From Dehalococcoidia bacterium UBA2991 (GTDB lineage Bacteria; Chloroflexota; Dehalococcoidia; Tepidiformales; Tepidiformaceae): a DNA stretch of 64,000 bases. The stretch is from the NCBI GenBank assembly GCA_002346645.1, contig DEAD01000014.1, forward strand, positions 87,043 to 151,042, written 5' to 3'. How positions within the stretch are numbered: position 1 is the first letter of the stretch; each line of letters begins with the position of its first letter. Of this stretch, positions 51,872 through 60,448 are shown one piece after another. The translations under genes and the position numbers were made by a program. The notes beneath the pieces are model-generated. The model made no database searches and was not told the origin of the DNA. It saw only the letters and a program-made list of their open reading frames with translations.

Positions 51872-53335
51872 ATGGAGCATGCGGGAGACTGGAGAGAGGC
51901 TTACAAAGAGCGCCTCCGTAGCGTCGAGGAAGCAATGGCACTCATCGGCGACGGAGACCTCGTAACCATGGGAGTTCTTACTCCCGGTGCATTGGGTTCT
52001 GCCCTAGCTGACCGGGCAGAGCAATTAGGCCGCCTTGATATCCGTACCTTGGCCCCAACCGAGCCTCGTCTATTTACCTCAGATGCGAATGGGGAACGGG
52101 AGATAGAGCTTTTCATAGGTGAGCCGCTTCGATCGGCACATGACGCGAAAATCGCGACCTACCTACCCAACACATTCATGCTCGGCATGAAGGCACATGA
52201 TGCGGGCCGCGAGGAAGCCCGCCTTCCTGACGTCCAGATCACCTCGTGCAGCGAGCCTAACGAGGCAGGCTATGTGCAGTTCGGCGTTCACATGTGGACA
52301 CGCAAGGCATACACAAAGCGCTGCCCTACAACGATAGGGATGATCGATCCAAACATTACTCCTGGACATGGTGATATCTGGGTACACGTAAGTGAGTTTG
52401 CAGCATTCATTGACGACGTAATTGAGCCCGTGAACATAGAGGCCGTGGAAGAGCGCGTTCGAACGCTTGCACCAGAAGAGCACCGTGCTGAACTACTGGA
52501 GCTTATATCACTCGCAAGTTCAGACCAGATTGCGATCGCGGAGGGGATGTTCCATATGCTGCCACCCAAAATTGTGCGGCAGGCGTTCGGGCTGACAGAG
52601 GTTGATGCGGAAGCCCAGAGGATTGCGGACAACTTGGCGCCACTCATTAGGGACGGTGACACAATCCAAGTTGGGGTAGGCACGCCTAGCCAGCTCATGT
52701 TCAAGGCTGGAGCATTCGACCACGCAAAGCATTTAGGGGTCCATACGGAACTAGGCTCCCCCGGCCTAGCGCAACTTTGGGAACGTGGGAACATCGATAA
52801 TTCACGAAAGACTCTCCACCGCGATCGCTGCGTGGCTGTCGCTTGGACGGGCTGCGACGGAATCGACCTGGGAATTATCCGCAACAACCCCGCGTTTGAG
52901 GTGTACGACCCTAACTACCTGTTAAACCCAGCATTGATGTCCCAGAACAGCCAGATGACATCGATAAACAGCGCAGTAGCAGTAGACCTACTAGGACAGA
53001 TCTCAAGTGAGGACCGGTACGGTGGCCAAATGATTAACGGAACTGGCGGGCAGCCAGACACACATATTAGCGCCGCGCTCTGTCCAGATGGTCGTGCTAT
53101 CACTGTACTTCGCTCAACTGCCTTGGAGGGCTCCCTCACAAAGATCGTTGCAAAACACGAGGCGGGAACACTCGTCACCATTCCGCGCTATTTGGCAGAC
53201 ACGATCGTGACTGAATATGGGGTAGCTAGGCTTCTGGACAAGAACCACCGCCAGCGTGCTGCCGAGCTCATTAGCATTGCGCATCCAGACTTTCGAGCAG
53301 AACTGCGCAAAGAAGCCACCAAGCACTGGGGATAG
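51872..53335 (+). CDS. Acetyl-CoA hydrolase/transferase family protein (4-hydroxybutyrate CoA-transferase-like)
   Basis: A 487-residue family I CoA-transferase of the acetyl-CoA hydrolase/4-hydroxybutyrate CoA-transferase type. Motifs: QVGVGTPSQLMF, the active-site glutamate in GVHTELGSPGLAQLW and NGTGGQPDT (GxGGQ). C-terminal VTEYGVARL is typical. It transfers CoA between a carboxylate and acetyl-CoA or another acyl-CoA. It follows the Rieske gene by 11 bases. Substrate unknown. Confidence 0.88.
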   Translation: MEHAGDWREAYKERLRSVEEAMALIGDGDLVTMGVLTPGALGSALADRAEQLGRLDIRTLAPTEPRLFTSDANGEREIELFIGEPLRSAHDAKIATYLPNTFMLGMKAHDAGREEARLPDVQITSCSEPNEAGYVQFGVHMWTRKAYTKRCPTTIGMIDPNITPGHGDIWVHVSEFAAFIDDVIEPVNIEAVEERVRTLAPEEHRAELLELISLASSDQIAIAEGMFHMLPPKIVRQAFGLTEVDAEAQRIADNLAPLIRDGDTIQVGVGTPSQLMFKAGAFDHAKHLGVHTELGSPGLAQLWERGNIDNSRKTLHRDRCVAVAWTGCDGIDLGIIRNNPAFEVYDPNYLLNPALMSQNSQMTSINSAVAVDLLGQISSEDRYGGQMINGTGGQPDTHISAALCPDGRAITVLRSTALEGSLTKIVAKHEAGTLVTIPRYLADTIVTEYGVARLLDKNHRQRAAELISIAHPDFRAELRKEATKHWG

Positions 53336-53448
53336 CTTCACATATAGAGGGTAGGGAAACAGGAACGCTCGAAAACAGTCTCCTTTGAAGAAAACACCGA
53401 CTCCCAGTGAGGGCAGCCACGAGTTACCTCTGGGGAATGCCAGATCGA

Positions 53449-55200
53449 TCAGTAGTCACCAGGACCGCTTCTCACCCCTCGCATGGGGTTTTGGGCAGCA
53501 AGTCGAGTTCGCTCTTCGAGCAATTCAAGAATGGCCAGAGCCTCTCGAGCGCTCAGAACCCCCCCGGCCCGGGCCCGTATTTCATCGACTTGGGTGTCGA
53601 TAGCAGCAAGTTGCTGTTCAAGTTCCTGAGGTGAAAGACCTTCCTCACCACCTTCACCGCCTCCAGAAGGTACGCCTCCCTGGCCCGAAGACGGCTCCGG
53701 TGCAGGATCTGGGAGTTGTTGACTCTCCCCAGAACCCTCTTCGTTCTTAGCAGATGGCTGATCACCCTGCTGTTCTGGCGTGGGATCGGGATAGAGGAGA
53801 CGGTAAACAATCTCGTAGTCACGGCGAAGCACGGAGTCTTCGGGAGTAAGTAGCAACGCTTCGGCAAAAGCCGCCAAGGATTCTTCAAGATCGCCCAAGG
53901 CGAAAAAATGATGCCCAAGGCTGGCATGGGCTCCAGCAGCAATCCCCACTCTCCGGTTGGTCAGGGCCCGACGAGCAATCCGAATGGCCTCATCGTAGCG
54001 TCCTTGCTGGTGTAAAACTGAGGCAAGGTTCAAAGCAATCTGTCCATCATATGGGTCCTCAGCCTGAGCTTCGTAAAGTAACTCGATGGCCGTACTTGAA
54101 TCCCCCGCATAGAACGCCTCAAGGGCGCGCTCGTTTAGGTCATGGGCTTCTGTAGCGCAACCCCAAACGGTAAGTGCGAGTGCAGCGACAAGTCCGAATA
54201 AAACGACCCGCGACCAGCGATTAATCACGCGCCACTCAATGGTAGTTGCCAGCAAAACAAGAGCGAGTGCAGCAGCAGCGAACCACTGGAAGCGCTCAAT
54301 CGGAAGAGAAATGGTTACCACCGTGTAGGCAGATTGATCAAGAGTGGCAATACGAGAACGAACCACAGCGGCAATGGAGGAGGAATTCACCCCGAGATAG
54401 CGGCCTTCCCCTGCTTCAGCAATAGCACGCAGCTCGTCTTCATTAAGTCGAGAAATGATTGCTTTCCCCTCTTTCGTCCTAAGCGAATCCAGTTCACCTG
54501 AAATAGGATCGCGGACAGGCACGACGCTACCCAACTCTGTACCCACACCAGCAACTAACAAGTCAATACCTTCAGCCCTAAGCGCTTTTGCGCTAGCGGA
54601 GGAGAGGTTTCCCCCGAGGTTCTCGCCATCTGAAATGAGCAGGACGAGACGTCCCCCGGTGGTCACTTCGTCGAATAACTCGCGAGCAAGGTCAATTCCA
54701 GAGGCGGCACTGGTACCGGGTTCGAGAAGCAATGTCCCGCCTTCGACACTTTCAGCCACGATAGCGGCAGCTTCCAGGTCACGAGTGAGAGGGAAGCGAA
54801 GTCGAGCGTCACCAGCAAAAACTACTAGAGCAACGCGGTCCCCACGAAGGCGGGAGAAGGTCTGACTAACAGCCGTGCGAGCCGCAGCAAGCCGCGAAGG
54901 CATCACATCAGTAGCCCCCATGCTGCGTGAGACATCAAGAACCACGACAAGTTGACCACCCCCCGAATGAAGGGTTGCACTTCGCTCTCCCCAGCGTGGC
55001 TGGGCAGCGGCAAGTGAAGCGAGCAGAACAGCAAGAACGAGTAGTACCGTGACTTCCCATCTAGCCTTAGGAGGCTGGCGAGTAAGACCAGCAGCACCTG
55101 CAAAGGCCCTTTGGGCAGTCATCCAGGCAACCGGAAATAGAACCAGGGCTGCTGGAACTAAAAGCAGCCACAGGGGACGACCGAAGCTAAGATCAGTCAT
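53449..55200 (-). CDS. VWA-domain membrane protein fused to TPR region (BatB-BatC-like)
   Basis: A 583-residue protein. Hydrophobic helices at about 10-26 and 52-66 precede a von Willebrand A domain with MIDAS D89-x-S91-x-S93 (LDVSRSMG). Two further helices near 305-345 follow, then tetratricopeptide-like repeats (about 355-455), then a Gly/Glu-rich tail. This corresponds to Bacteroides-type BatB joined with the BatC TPR part. The ATG overlaps the batA stop (ATGA). It may help assemble or stress-protect envelope complexes with MoxR; the exact role is unknown. Confidence 0.87.
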   Translation of the reverse strand: MTDLSFGRPLWLLLVPAALVLFPVAWMTAQRAFAGAAGLTRQPPKARWEVTVLLVLAVLLASLAAAQPRWGERSATLHSGGGQLVVVLDVSRSMGATDVMPSRLAAARTAVSQTFSRLRGDRVALVVFAGDARLRFPLTRDLEAAAIVAESVEGGTLLLEPGTSAASGIDLARELFDEVTTGGRLVLLISDGENLGGNLSSASAKALRAEGIDLLVAGVGTELGSVVPVRDPISGELDSLRTKEGKAIISRLNEDELRAIAEAGEGRYLGVNSSSIAAVVRSRIATLDQSAYTVVTISLPIERFQWFAAAALALVLLATTIEWRVINRWSRVVLFGLVAALALTVWGCATEAHDLNERALEAFYAGDSSTAIELLYEAQAEDPYDGQIALNLASVLHQQGRYDEAIRIARRALTNRRVGIAAGAHASLGHHFFALGDLEESLAAFAEALLLTPEDSVLRRDYEIVYRLLYPDPTPEQQGDQPSAKNEEGSGESQQLPDPAPEPSSGQGGVPSGGGEGGEEGLSPQELEQQLAAIDTQVDEIRARAGGVLSAREALAILELLEERTRLAAQNPMRGVRSGPGDY

Positions 55201-56153
55201 TCCGGTGTCCTCCGCAGCCAGATGCGCCCAAGAGCAAGATCAACCAGCAAAAACATGGCACCCACTGCTACAACCCAAAGACCAGGTTCACTATGACGCA
55301 CAAACGTTTCGCCACCGAGACGGCTCGTCTCAAGCGAGGCTATCTCCTCATACACGCCTGCCAAATCTTCAGACGTGGAAGCCTCGAAGTACCGCGCACC
55401 GGTATGTTCTGCAATGAAGGAAAGTAGCTCCGCATCAATCGCAGTAGAGGAGTACCCCGGAGCACGGCCATTCTCGTCAAGAACGCCAATCGTGTAGACC
55501 CGAATACGAAGTGCAGCGGCAATCTCAGCAGCTTCTTCTGGACTAATGGAGGGAACGTTGTGCCTTCCATCAGTTAGCAGGATGACGATCCGACTCGATG
55601 CATTTGACTCTTCAAGCATCAAGAGGGCGTTACTAATACCAACACCTATTCCCGTACCGTCGGGAAGTAGGTCAGGGCCAAGATCGGCTATTACTGTGTC
55701 GAGCGCCTCGTGATCAAGAGTTAGGGGAACGAGAGGAAGGGCTTCACGTTGGAAGACAACGAGGCCGACCCTATCGTTCTTCCGACCGGCAACAAAGCCC
55801 CTAATGACTTCCTTGACGGAGTCCAAGCGAGTCCAACCTCCACCTAGGGGGCTGGCTGACATACTGCTGGAAACGTCGACCGCAAGCACAATATCGACCC
55901 CTTCCGCAGGCACGAGGACCTCGGCTTCTCCGAGGCGGGGCCGAGCAACACCTACTACAAGTATTAAGATCGCGAGGATTCGCAAAATAGGAAGAGCCCT
56001 ACTGATACGCACACGCATACTGGAGGGCGCCGAATCAAGACCCAACGCAAAGGGAACGGCGATAGCAGGCCCGAAAGAACGCCAACGGGCGAAAATAAGA
56101 GGCCCTACCGCAAGAGCGAGAACGAGCAGCCATGGGTCCGCAAAATGAATCAG
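55197..56153 (-). CDS. VWA-domain membrane protein (BatA-like), CTG start inferred
   Basis: A BatA-like protein of 318 residues. From CTG 56153 it begins with the standard aerotolerance-protein N-terminus MIHFADPWLLVLALAV, a first membrane helix, then a second helix and VWA domain with the MIDAS D93-x-S95-x-S97 (DVSSSMS), and a C-terminal membrane helix. The first canonical in-frame start, TTG 56045, would delete the first helix. CTG has AGGAG (56161-56165) exactly seven bases upstream and overlaps the preceding stop as CTGA, so CTG initiation is strongly supported. Confidence 0.88.
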   Translation of the reverse strand: MIHFADPWLLVLALAVGPLIFARWRSFGPAIAVPFALGLDSAPSSMRVRISRALPILRILAILILVVGVARPRLGEAEVLVPAEGVDIVLAVDVSSSMSASPLGGGWTRLDSVKEVIRGFVAGRKNDRVGLVVFQREALPLVPLTLDHEALDTVIADLGPDLLPDGTGIGVGISNALLMLEESNASSRIVILLTDGRHNVPSISPEEAAEIAAALRIRVYTIGVLDENGRAPGYSSTAIDAELLSFIAEHTGARYFEASTSEDLAGVYEEIASLETSRLGGETFVRHSEPGLWVVAVGAMFLLVDLALGRIWLRRTPE

Positions 56154-57043
56154 ATGGCATCTCCTAGAATCTCTCGAGCCACCCTGATATCCGCCTGACG
56201 ACGTTCCAGCGCCGGGCGGTAGCCGGCATAGACAACCGCATCACACTCCCTAAGCAGCTCTCGGGCCATCCGCTCCTCCCAACCATCAACTCCCGCAACG
56301 GCCATTCGAGTCTCAAGCTCCACCGTAGTAAGAGACTGGGCCGGAAAGCCATACCGTTCAGCCAGAATTTGGCGAATAGCGACAGAGATTGCTCGGTAGG
56401 CCCCCTGAGCGTCTGCTTCGATAAGGGACTCGGCGGAAGCTAACGCATCAACAGGCGCAGAAAGAGGCTCCAAAAGAGCATCATTGTTCTCTCGATCACC
56501 CACCCACCTACGAAGGCTAATCAAGCCCACTAGACACAAAGCCGTAAGAGCACCTAACGAGCCAATGACAATCGCCGGCCAAAACAAAGGGGACTGCGCC
56601 CCCTCAATAGGAACAGGCCCCTGCAGACGAGAGAGAGCAAGTGCCTCCCCAGGAATCAGAATAGAAGGAACATCTAAAGTGAGAACGGGAAGATCTACGA
56701 AAGTGAAGCCGGCATCCGTAGTAATCGTCACTGAAGGTTGAAAAGAGACAGAACCAAAAGCGAAGGGTGCGACAAGCATCTCAATCCGGTGACTCAAGCC
56801 CTCTTGAAACCGGATGGACTCCTGCGAGATCAGCTTAAGAAAACGAACATCCCCCCACGATTCTGCATCAGGATTGACATCAACCACGGCACCATCAGGT
56901 GTTTCAAGAACGATAGTGAGCCCAACGGGTTCTCCGATCGCAGCATAGGAACGGGAGAGTGTGACCTCGGTGTTCTGAGCGCTTGCAAAAGTAGAAACCG
57001 CCAACAAGGCGGCCAACGCACATATGAACCCAAGCCGTCTCAC
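56150..57043 (-). CDS. BatD/DUF4381-like exported membrane protein
   Basis: A 297-residue protein with an N-terminal signal peptide (VSTFASAQ), a beta-rich extracytoplasmic part (about 25-145), one membrane helix (about 155-178) and a cytoplasmic C-terminal helical domain (AYRAISVAIRQILAERYG) like DUF4381. This fits the BatD-like component of MoxR/Bat clusters. GTG start overlaps the DUF58 stop as GTGA; its own stop overlaps batA as CTGA. Confidence 0.75.
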   Translation of the reverse strand: MRRLGFICALAALLAVSTFASAQNTEVTLSRSYAAIGEPVGLTIVLETPDGAVVDVNPDAESWGDVRFLKLISQESIRFQEGLSHRIEMLVAPFAFGSVSFQPSVTITTDAGFTFVDLPVLTLDVPSILIPGEALALSRLQGPVPIEGAQSPLFWPAIVIGSLGALTALCLVGLISLRRWVGDRENNDALLEPLSAPVDALASAESLIEADAQGAYRAISVAIRQILAERYGFPAQSLTTVELETRMAVAGVDGWEERMARELLRECDAVVYAGYRPALERRQADIRVAREILGDAI

Positions 57044-57999
57044 GCGACGGCCCTTGCCCGGCGCCTAAAGAAGTCAAGGAGCGTCCCGACGTAATCCTCA
57101 CCAGTGACTATGGCAATCTCCTCAATTCCAAGCTCGCCAAATAGGCGCTTACGTTCAGCATCGATAGCACAAACACGAGCAGCGTAAGCCGCACGTACAG
57201 CCTCATCGTCACTATCTACCTCGTAAGTAGCACCCCCCTCCGCATCTACCAACCGCACAAGACCAGCCGCAGGCAGTTCTTCATCAAGAGCCTCACGGAT
57301 ACGAACCGCAATTATGTCGAAGCGGTGAGAGGCGGCGCGAAGCGCCCGAGCGTAATCTTCTGTGAGGAAATCAGAAATGACAAAAAGGGTTGCACGCCGG
57401 CGCTGAACGCCCATTAGGTACTTGAGAGCAGCCGTCAGGTTAGTGCCGCATGTCGAGGGTTTGGCAGAGAGAACCTCACGAACAAGTCTTAACACGTGAA
57501 CACTCCCGCCGGCAGGACGGAGATAACGCTCGGGTCTACTGGCGAAGAGCAGGAGGCCAGCCCGATCATTATTACGGATCGCAGCCAAGGCAAATACAGC
57601 GCAAAGCTCAGCAGCTAGGCTGGCCTTAGATCTTTCCGCAGCGCCAACACTCTGGGAAGCACTCACATCAACAGCGAAGAGAACCGTAAGATCACGGTCC
57701 TCGCGATAGCGACGTACTAAGGGTTGTCCAGTACGCGCATAGGATTTCCAATCAATCGAACGCACGTCATCACCATTTACATACGGCCGGAGCTCATCAA
57801 ACTCAATACCTCTACCGCGAAATACAGCATGGTATTGACCCAGAAAAAGATCATCTACGAGGCGTCGAGCTCTTAACTCGATAGTGCGTACGCGCCGCAG
57901 AAACTCACTTGCTCCATCAGAAGAGGTCGTTTCCTCAGGCACGGAACTGGACGCATCACGGATTCTTCGCCCCCACCACCTAGGCATCACCAGCCTCAA
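57040..57999 (-). CDS. DUF58 domain protein
   Basis: A 319-residue VWA-like DUF58 protein, the usual partner of MoxR ATPases. The signature GRGIEFDELRPYVNGDDVRSIDWKSYART is complete. TTG 57999 overlaps the moxR stop (TTGA) with GAGG four bases upstream; ATG 57987 with GAGG six bases upstream is an alternative four codons in. Function unknown; it probably works with MoxR in assembling or regulating a metalloprotein or envelope complex. Confidence 0.9.
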   Translation of the reverse strand: MRLVMPRWWGRRIRDASSSVPEETTSSDGASEFLRRVRTIELRARRLVDDLFLGQYHAVFRGRGIEFDELRPYVNGDDVRSIDWKSYARTGQPLVRRYREDRDLTVLFAVDVSASQSVGAAERSKASLAAELCAVFALAAIRNNDRAGLLLFASRPERYLRPAGGSVHVLRLVREVLSAKPSTCGTNLTAALKYLMGVQRRRATLFVISDFLTEDYARALRAASHRFDIIAVRIREALDEELPAAGLVRLVDAEGGATYEVDSDDEAVRAAYAARVCAIDAERKRLFGELGIEEIAIVTGEDYVGTLLDFFRRRARAVA

Positions 58000-58991
58000 G
58001 GAACCTCTATAGCTTCGAGGAGGCGGTCGATGAGATCGTCCGTCGTTATCTCCTCAGCATCGGCTTCATAGGTAGTCACAATACGATGGCGGAGAACGTC
58101 ATGGGCAAGCGCCTTCACATCTTCAGGCATGGTGTAGCCACGACCTTGGAGGAGAGCATGGGCCCTAGCGGTGCGAGCAAGAGCGATAGTAGCGCGAGGA
58201 GATGCACCATAGGCAATGTAGGACCGTAGCTCGGGGAGACGATAGGCGGCAGGACGACGTGTAGCCTGAACTATCTGGATACAGTAATCCTTCAAGGAAT
58301 CGTCAATGGTGACACTGGCGAGGGCTTCGCGAGCCGATAGGAGCTCGTCATGGCTGGCGATTCCACGAACGGGAGCCGTTACCCCGCTGCTAAGGCCTGC
58401 TTCGAGAACATCACGCTCCTCCTGACGATTGGGGTAGTCGACACGCACTTTGAGAAGGAAGCGATCCAGTTGCGCCTCAGGAAGAGGGTAGGTGCCTTCT
58501 TGCTCGATTGGATTCTGCGTAGCCATGACAAAAAAGGGGACGGGCATAGGAAGGGTTTGTCCACCAATGCTTACTTGCCGCTCCTGCATAGCTTCAAGGA
58601 GGGCGGACTGGACCTTCGCGGGAGCACGATTGATTTCATCGGCAAGCACGATATGGGCAAAGATAGGCCCCTTACGGATAGCGAACCTACCCTCAGCAGG
58701 ATTCAAGACCTCTGTACCAATGAGGTCTGCAGGCAGAAGGTCCGGTGTGAATTGGAGACGAATACTGGAAACGTCAAGCACATTCGCCAGAGTGGTAACC
58801 GTCAGGCTCTTGGCAAGCCCAGGAACACCTTCAACCAAGACGTGTCCCGAGACCAAAAGGCCTATCAGGAGTCTGTCGATAAGCACATCCTGACCAACAA
58901 CAACGGTGTGGATCTCTTTACGGATACGGACGAGCAAATCTGCGGCAGATGAGGCATCGGCAGAAAGGGGCGGATTAGAGGAAAGAGCCAT
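57996..58991 (-). CDS. MoxR family AAA+ ATPase
   Basis: A 331-residue AAA+ ATPase of the MoxR type. Walker A is GVPGLAKS, Walker B is LADEINRAPAKVQSALLEAMQE, and the later RTARAHALLQGRGYTMPEDVKAL lid is typical. It is thought to act as a chaperone for cofactor insertion or complex assembly with DUF58/VWA proteins. ATG 58991 has GGAG five bases upstream; upstream in-frame codons do not match the family. TACAAT nine bases before the ATG could be a -10 box. First gene of the five-gene Bat operon. Confidence 0.93.
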   Translation of the reverse strand: MALSSNPPLSADASSAADLLVRIRKEIHTVVVGQDVLIDRLLIGLLVSGHVLVEGVPGLAKSLTVTTLANVLDVSSIRLQFTPDLLPADLIGTEVLNPAEGRFAIRKGPIFAHIVLADEINRAPAKVQSALLEAMQERQVSIGGQTLPMPVPFFVMATQNPIEQEGTYPLPEAQLDRFLLKVRVDYPNRQEERDVLEAGLSSGVTAPVRGIASHDELLSAREALASVTIDDSLKDYCIQIVQATRRPAAYRLPELRSYIAYGASPRATIALARTARAHALLQGRGYTMPEDVKALAHDVLRHRIVTTYEADAEEITTDDLIDRLLEAIEVP

Positions 58992-59201
58992 CGGTACTCC
59001 ATTGTAGCGACAATAGACGAGAGACCGGCTTACTAAGCTGGAAGCCTGGCTTCCAGCCTGAACCCCAGCTGGGTCTGCCATCAACACAAAAGCAAGGCAC
59101 TATCGAACCTTAGAAATACAAAATCTTTAGGAAAAGCCAACAAAACGATTAAAGTACATGACAACGAGGACGCACGATAACGCCGGCACCCGGGCGGGCG
59201 C

Positions 59202-59207
59202 TACAAT
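59202..59207 (+). promoter_or_regulatory. Putative -10 element of a leaderless moaD transcript
   Basis: TACAAT ends seven bases before the moaD ATG at 59215, where no Shine-Dalgarno is visible. This would place the transcription start at or next to the start codon. No matching -35 TTGACA is seen, so the call is tentative. The same GCTACAAT occurs before the moxR gene on the other strand. Confidence 0.35.
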
Positions 59208-59214
59208 CTCCCGA

Positions 59215-59460
59215 ATGGCAATCACAGTGCTTTTCTTCGCCTCACTGGCAGATGCAGTGGGAATCCGGGAGCTCTCTTTGAGCCACGTGTCTGGAGACAC
59301 TGTGGCTTCTGTGCGCAACAGACTAGTAGAGACTTACCCACAAATAGCTGAGTTCACTCCAACTTTGCTTTATGCAGTCAATGAAGACTATGCCGATGAG
59401 GACACGCCGGTGCCCGCAGATACAACGCTCGCACTGATTCCACCTGTATCAGGAGGCTAA
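59215..59460 (+). CDS. moaD: Molybdopterin synthase small subunit, MoaD
   Basis: An 81-residue ubiquitin-like sulfur carrier ending in VSGG, whose C-terminal glycine is thiocarboxylated and donates sulfur to precursor Z. The length is canonical for MoaD when started at ATG 59215; the frame also opens at 59158. It is coupled with moaE. Supports molybdenum cofactor synthesis. Confidence 0.88.
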   Translation: MAITVLFFASLADAVGIRELSLSHVSGDTVASVRNRLVETYPQIAEFTPTLLYAVNEDYADEDTPVPADTTLALIPPVSGG

Positions 59461-59462
59461 TG

Positions 59463-59918
59463 ATGCTAATCCGTGTGACATCCGAACAGCTGCATCCCCA
59501 GGAAGCAATCGATGCAGTGCGCCAAAACGAAGCAGGAGCCATAGACGTCTTCCTGGGAATTGTTCGTAACTCCAACAAAGGTAGGGCGGTCAACCACCTT
59601 GTGTATGAAGCCTATCCATCAATGGCAGAGAAGACGATGCTCGAGCTAGCTGAGGAGGCCGTTGAAAGGTTCGACCTGACTGGAAGTGCAGTTCTACACC
59701 GCACAGGCAGGTTAGAGATCGGTGAAACGAGCCTGCTGGTAGCAGTAAGCGCCGGACACCGGGCTGCCACATTCGAAGCGGGTCACTGGCTTGTAAACGA
59801 GATAAAGCGCCGTGTTCCAGTATGGAAGAAAGAAGTGTGGGCAGACGGCGAAGAATGGATCGAAGGACCCGAATCTTTGGGAATAGAGCGCGCGCCAGCA
59901 TCCATACAAGACTCATGA
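59463..59918 (+). CDS. moaE: Molybdopterin synthase catalytic subunit, MoaE
   Basis: A 151-residue MoaE. Conserved blocks: GAIDVFLGIVRNSNKGR, LVYEAYPSMAEKTM, HRTGRLEIGETSLLVAVSAGHR and RRVPVWKKEVWADGEEWI, which contains the active-site lysine. It converts cyclic pyranopterin phosphate to molybdopterin with MoaD. GGAGG is six bases before ATG 59463 (ATG 59460 is a close alternative). Its stop overlaps the Nudix start (ATGA). Confidence 0.92.
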   Translation: MLIRVTSEQLHPQEAIDAVRQNEAGAIDVFLGIVRNSNKGRAVNHLVYEAYPSMAEKTMLELAEEAVERFDLTGSAVLHRTGRLEIGETSLLVAVSAGHRAATFEAGHWLVNEIKRRVPVWKKEVWADGEEWIEGPESLGIERAPASIQDS

Positions 59919-60448
59919 CTAGCCACCCACATTCCAGTAGCCGCTACTGCATGCAATGCGGCGGCGACCTGGCCGAACGGCTCCCACAGGGCGATTCGAT
60001 GGCACGGCTGGTTTGTGAAGCCTGCGGGTTCATTCATTACCTAAACCCGCGGCCCGTGGCCGGCATAATCCCCGTCCGAGAGGACGGGAACCTTCTACTT
60101 GTGAGACGGGCAATAGAGCCCCGACGAAGTTTTTGGGTGTTCCCAGGTGGGTTCATGGACGTAGGCGAAACAGCAGAAGAAGCCGCTGCACGGGAGACGC
60201 AAGAGGAGGCAAACCTCGAAGTAACGGCTCTCTCTCTCTTAGGCGTCTACACACGCATACATGCTGGGGTGGTCGTAATCGTGTATGAGGCACTGGCCCT
60301 GGGCGAAGGTTCGGCTGGCTCCGAGACCAGCGAAGTCGGGTGGTTCGCTCCAGCTGCTATCCCATGGAGCGAGCTTGCATTCGACACAACCCACTGGGCA
60401 CTAGAAGCATGGCTGAAAAAGCGAGGCTTAGAAGACCTCAAGAACTAG
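59915..60448 (+). CDS. Nudix hydrolase with N-terminal zinc ribbon
   Basis: A 177-residue Nudix protein. An N-terminal zinc ribbon has CMQCGG and CEACGF, as in NADH pyrophosphatase-related Nudix proteins. The Nudix box is GFMDVGETAEEAAARETQEEAN, with REx2EE intact but the final G replaced by N. It hydrolyses a nucleoside diphosphate linked to X. It is translationally coupled to moaE. Its stop overlaps that of the convergent ATPase gene by four bases. Confidence 0.86.
   Translation: MTSHPHSSSRYCMQCGGDLAERLPQGDSMARLVCEACGFIHYLNPRPVAGIIPVREDGNLLLVRRAIEPRRSFWVFPGGFMDVGETAEEAAARETQEEANLEVTALSLLGVYTRIHAGVVVIVYEALALGEGSAGSETSEVGWFAPAAIPWSELAFDTTHWALEAWLKKRGLEDLKN

Noticed and set aside
56100..56160. 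ATG at 56160 as the batA start
   Set aside because: It is out of frame with batA and abuts the Shine-Dalgarno without spacing.
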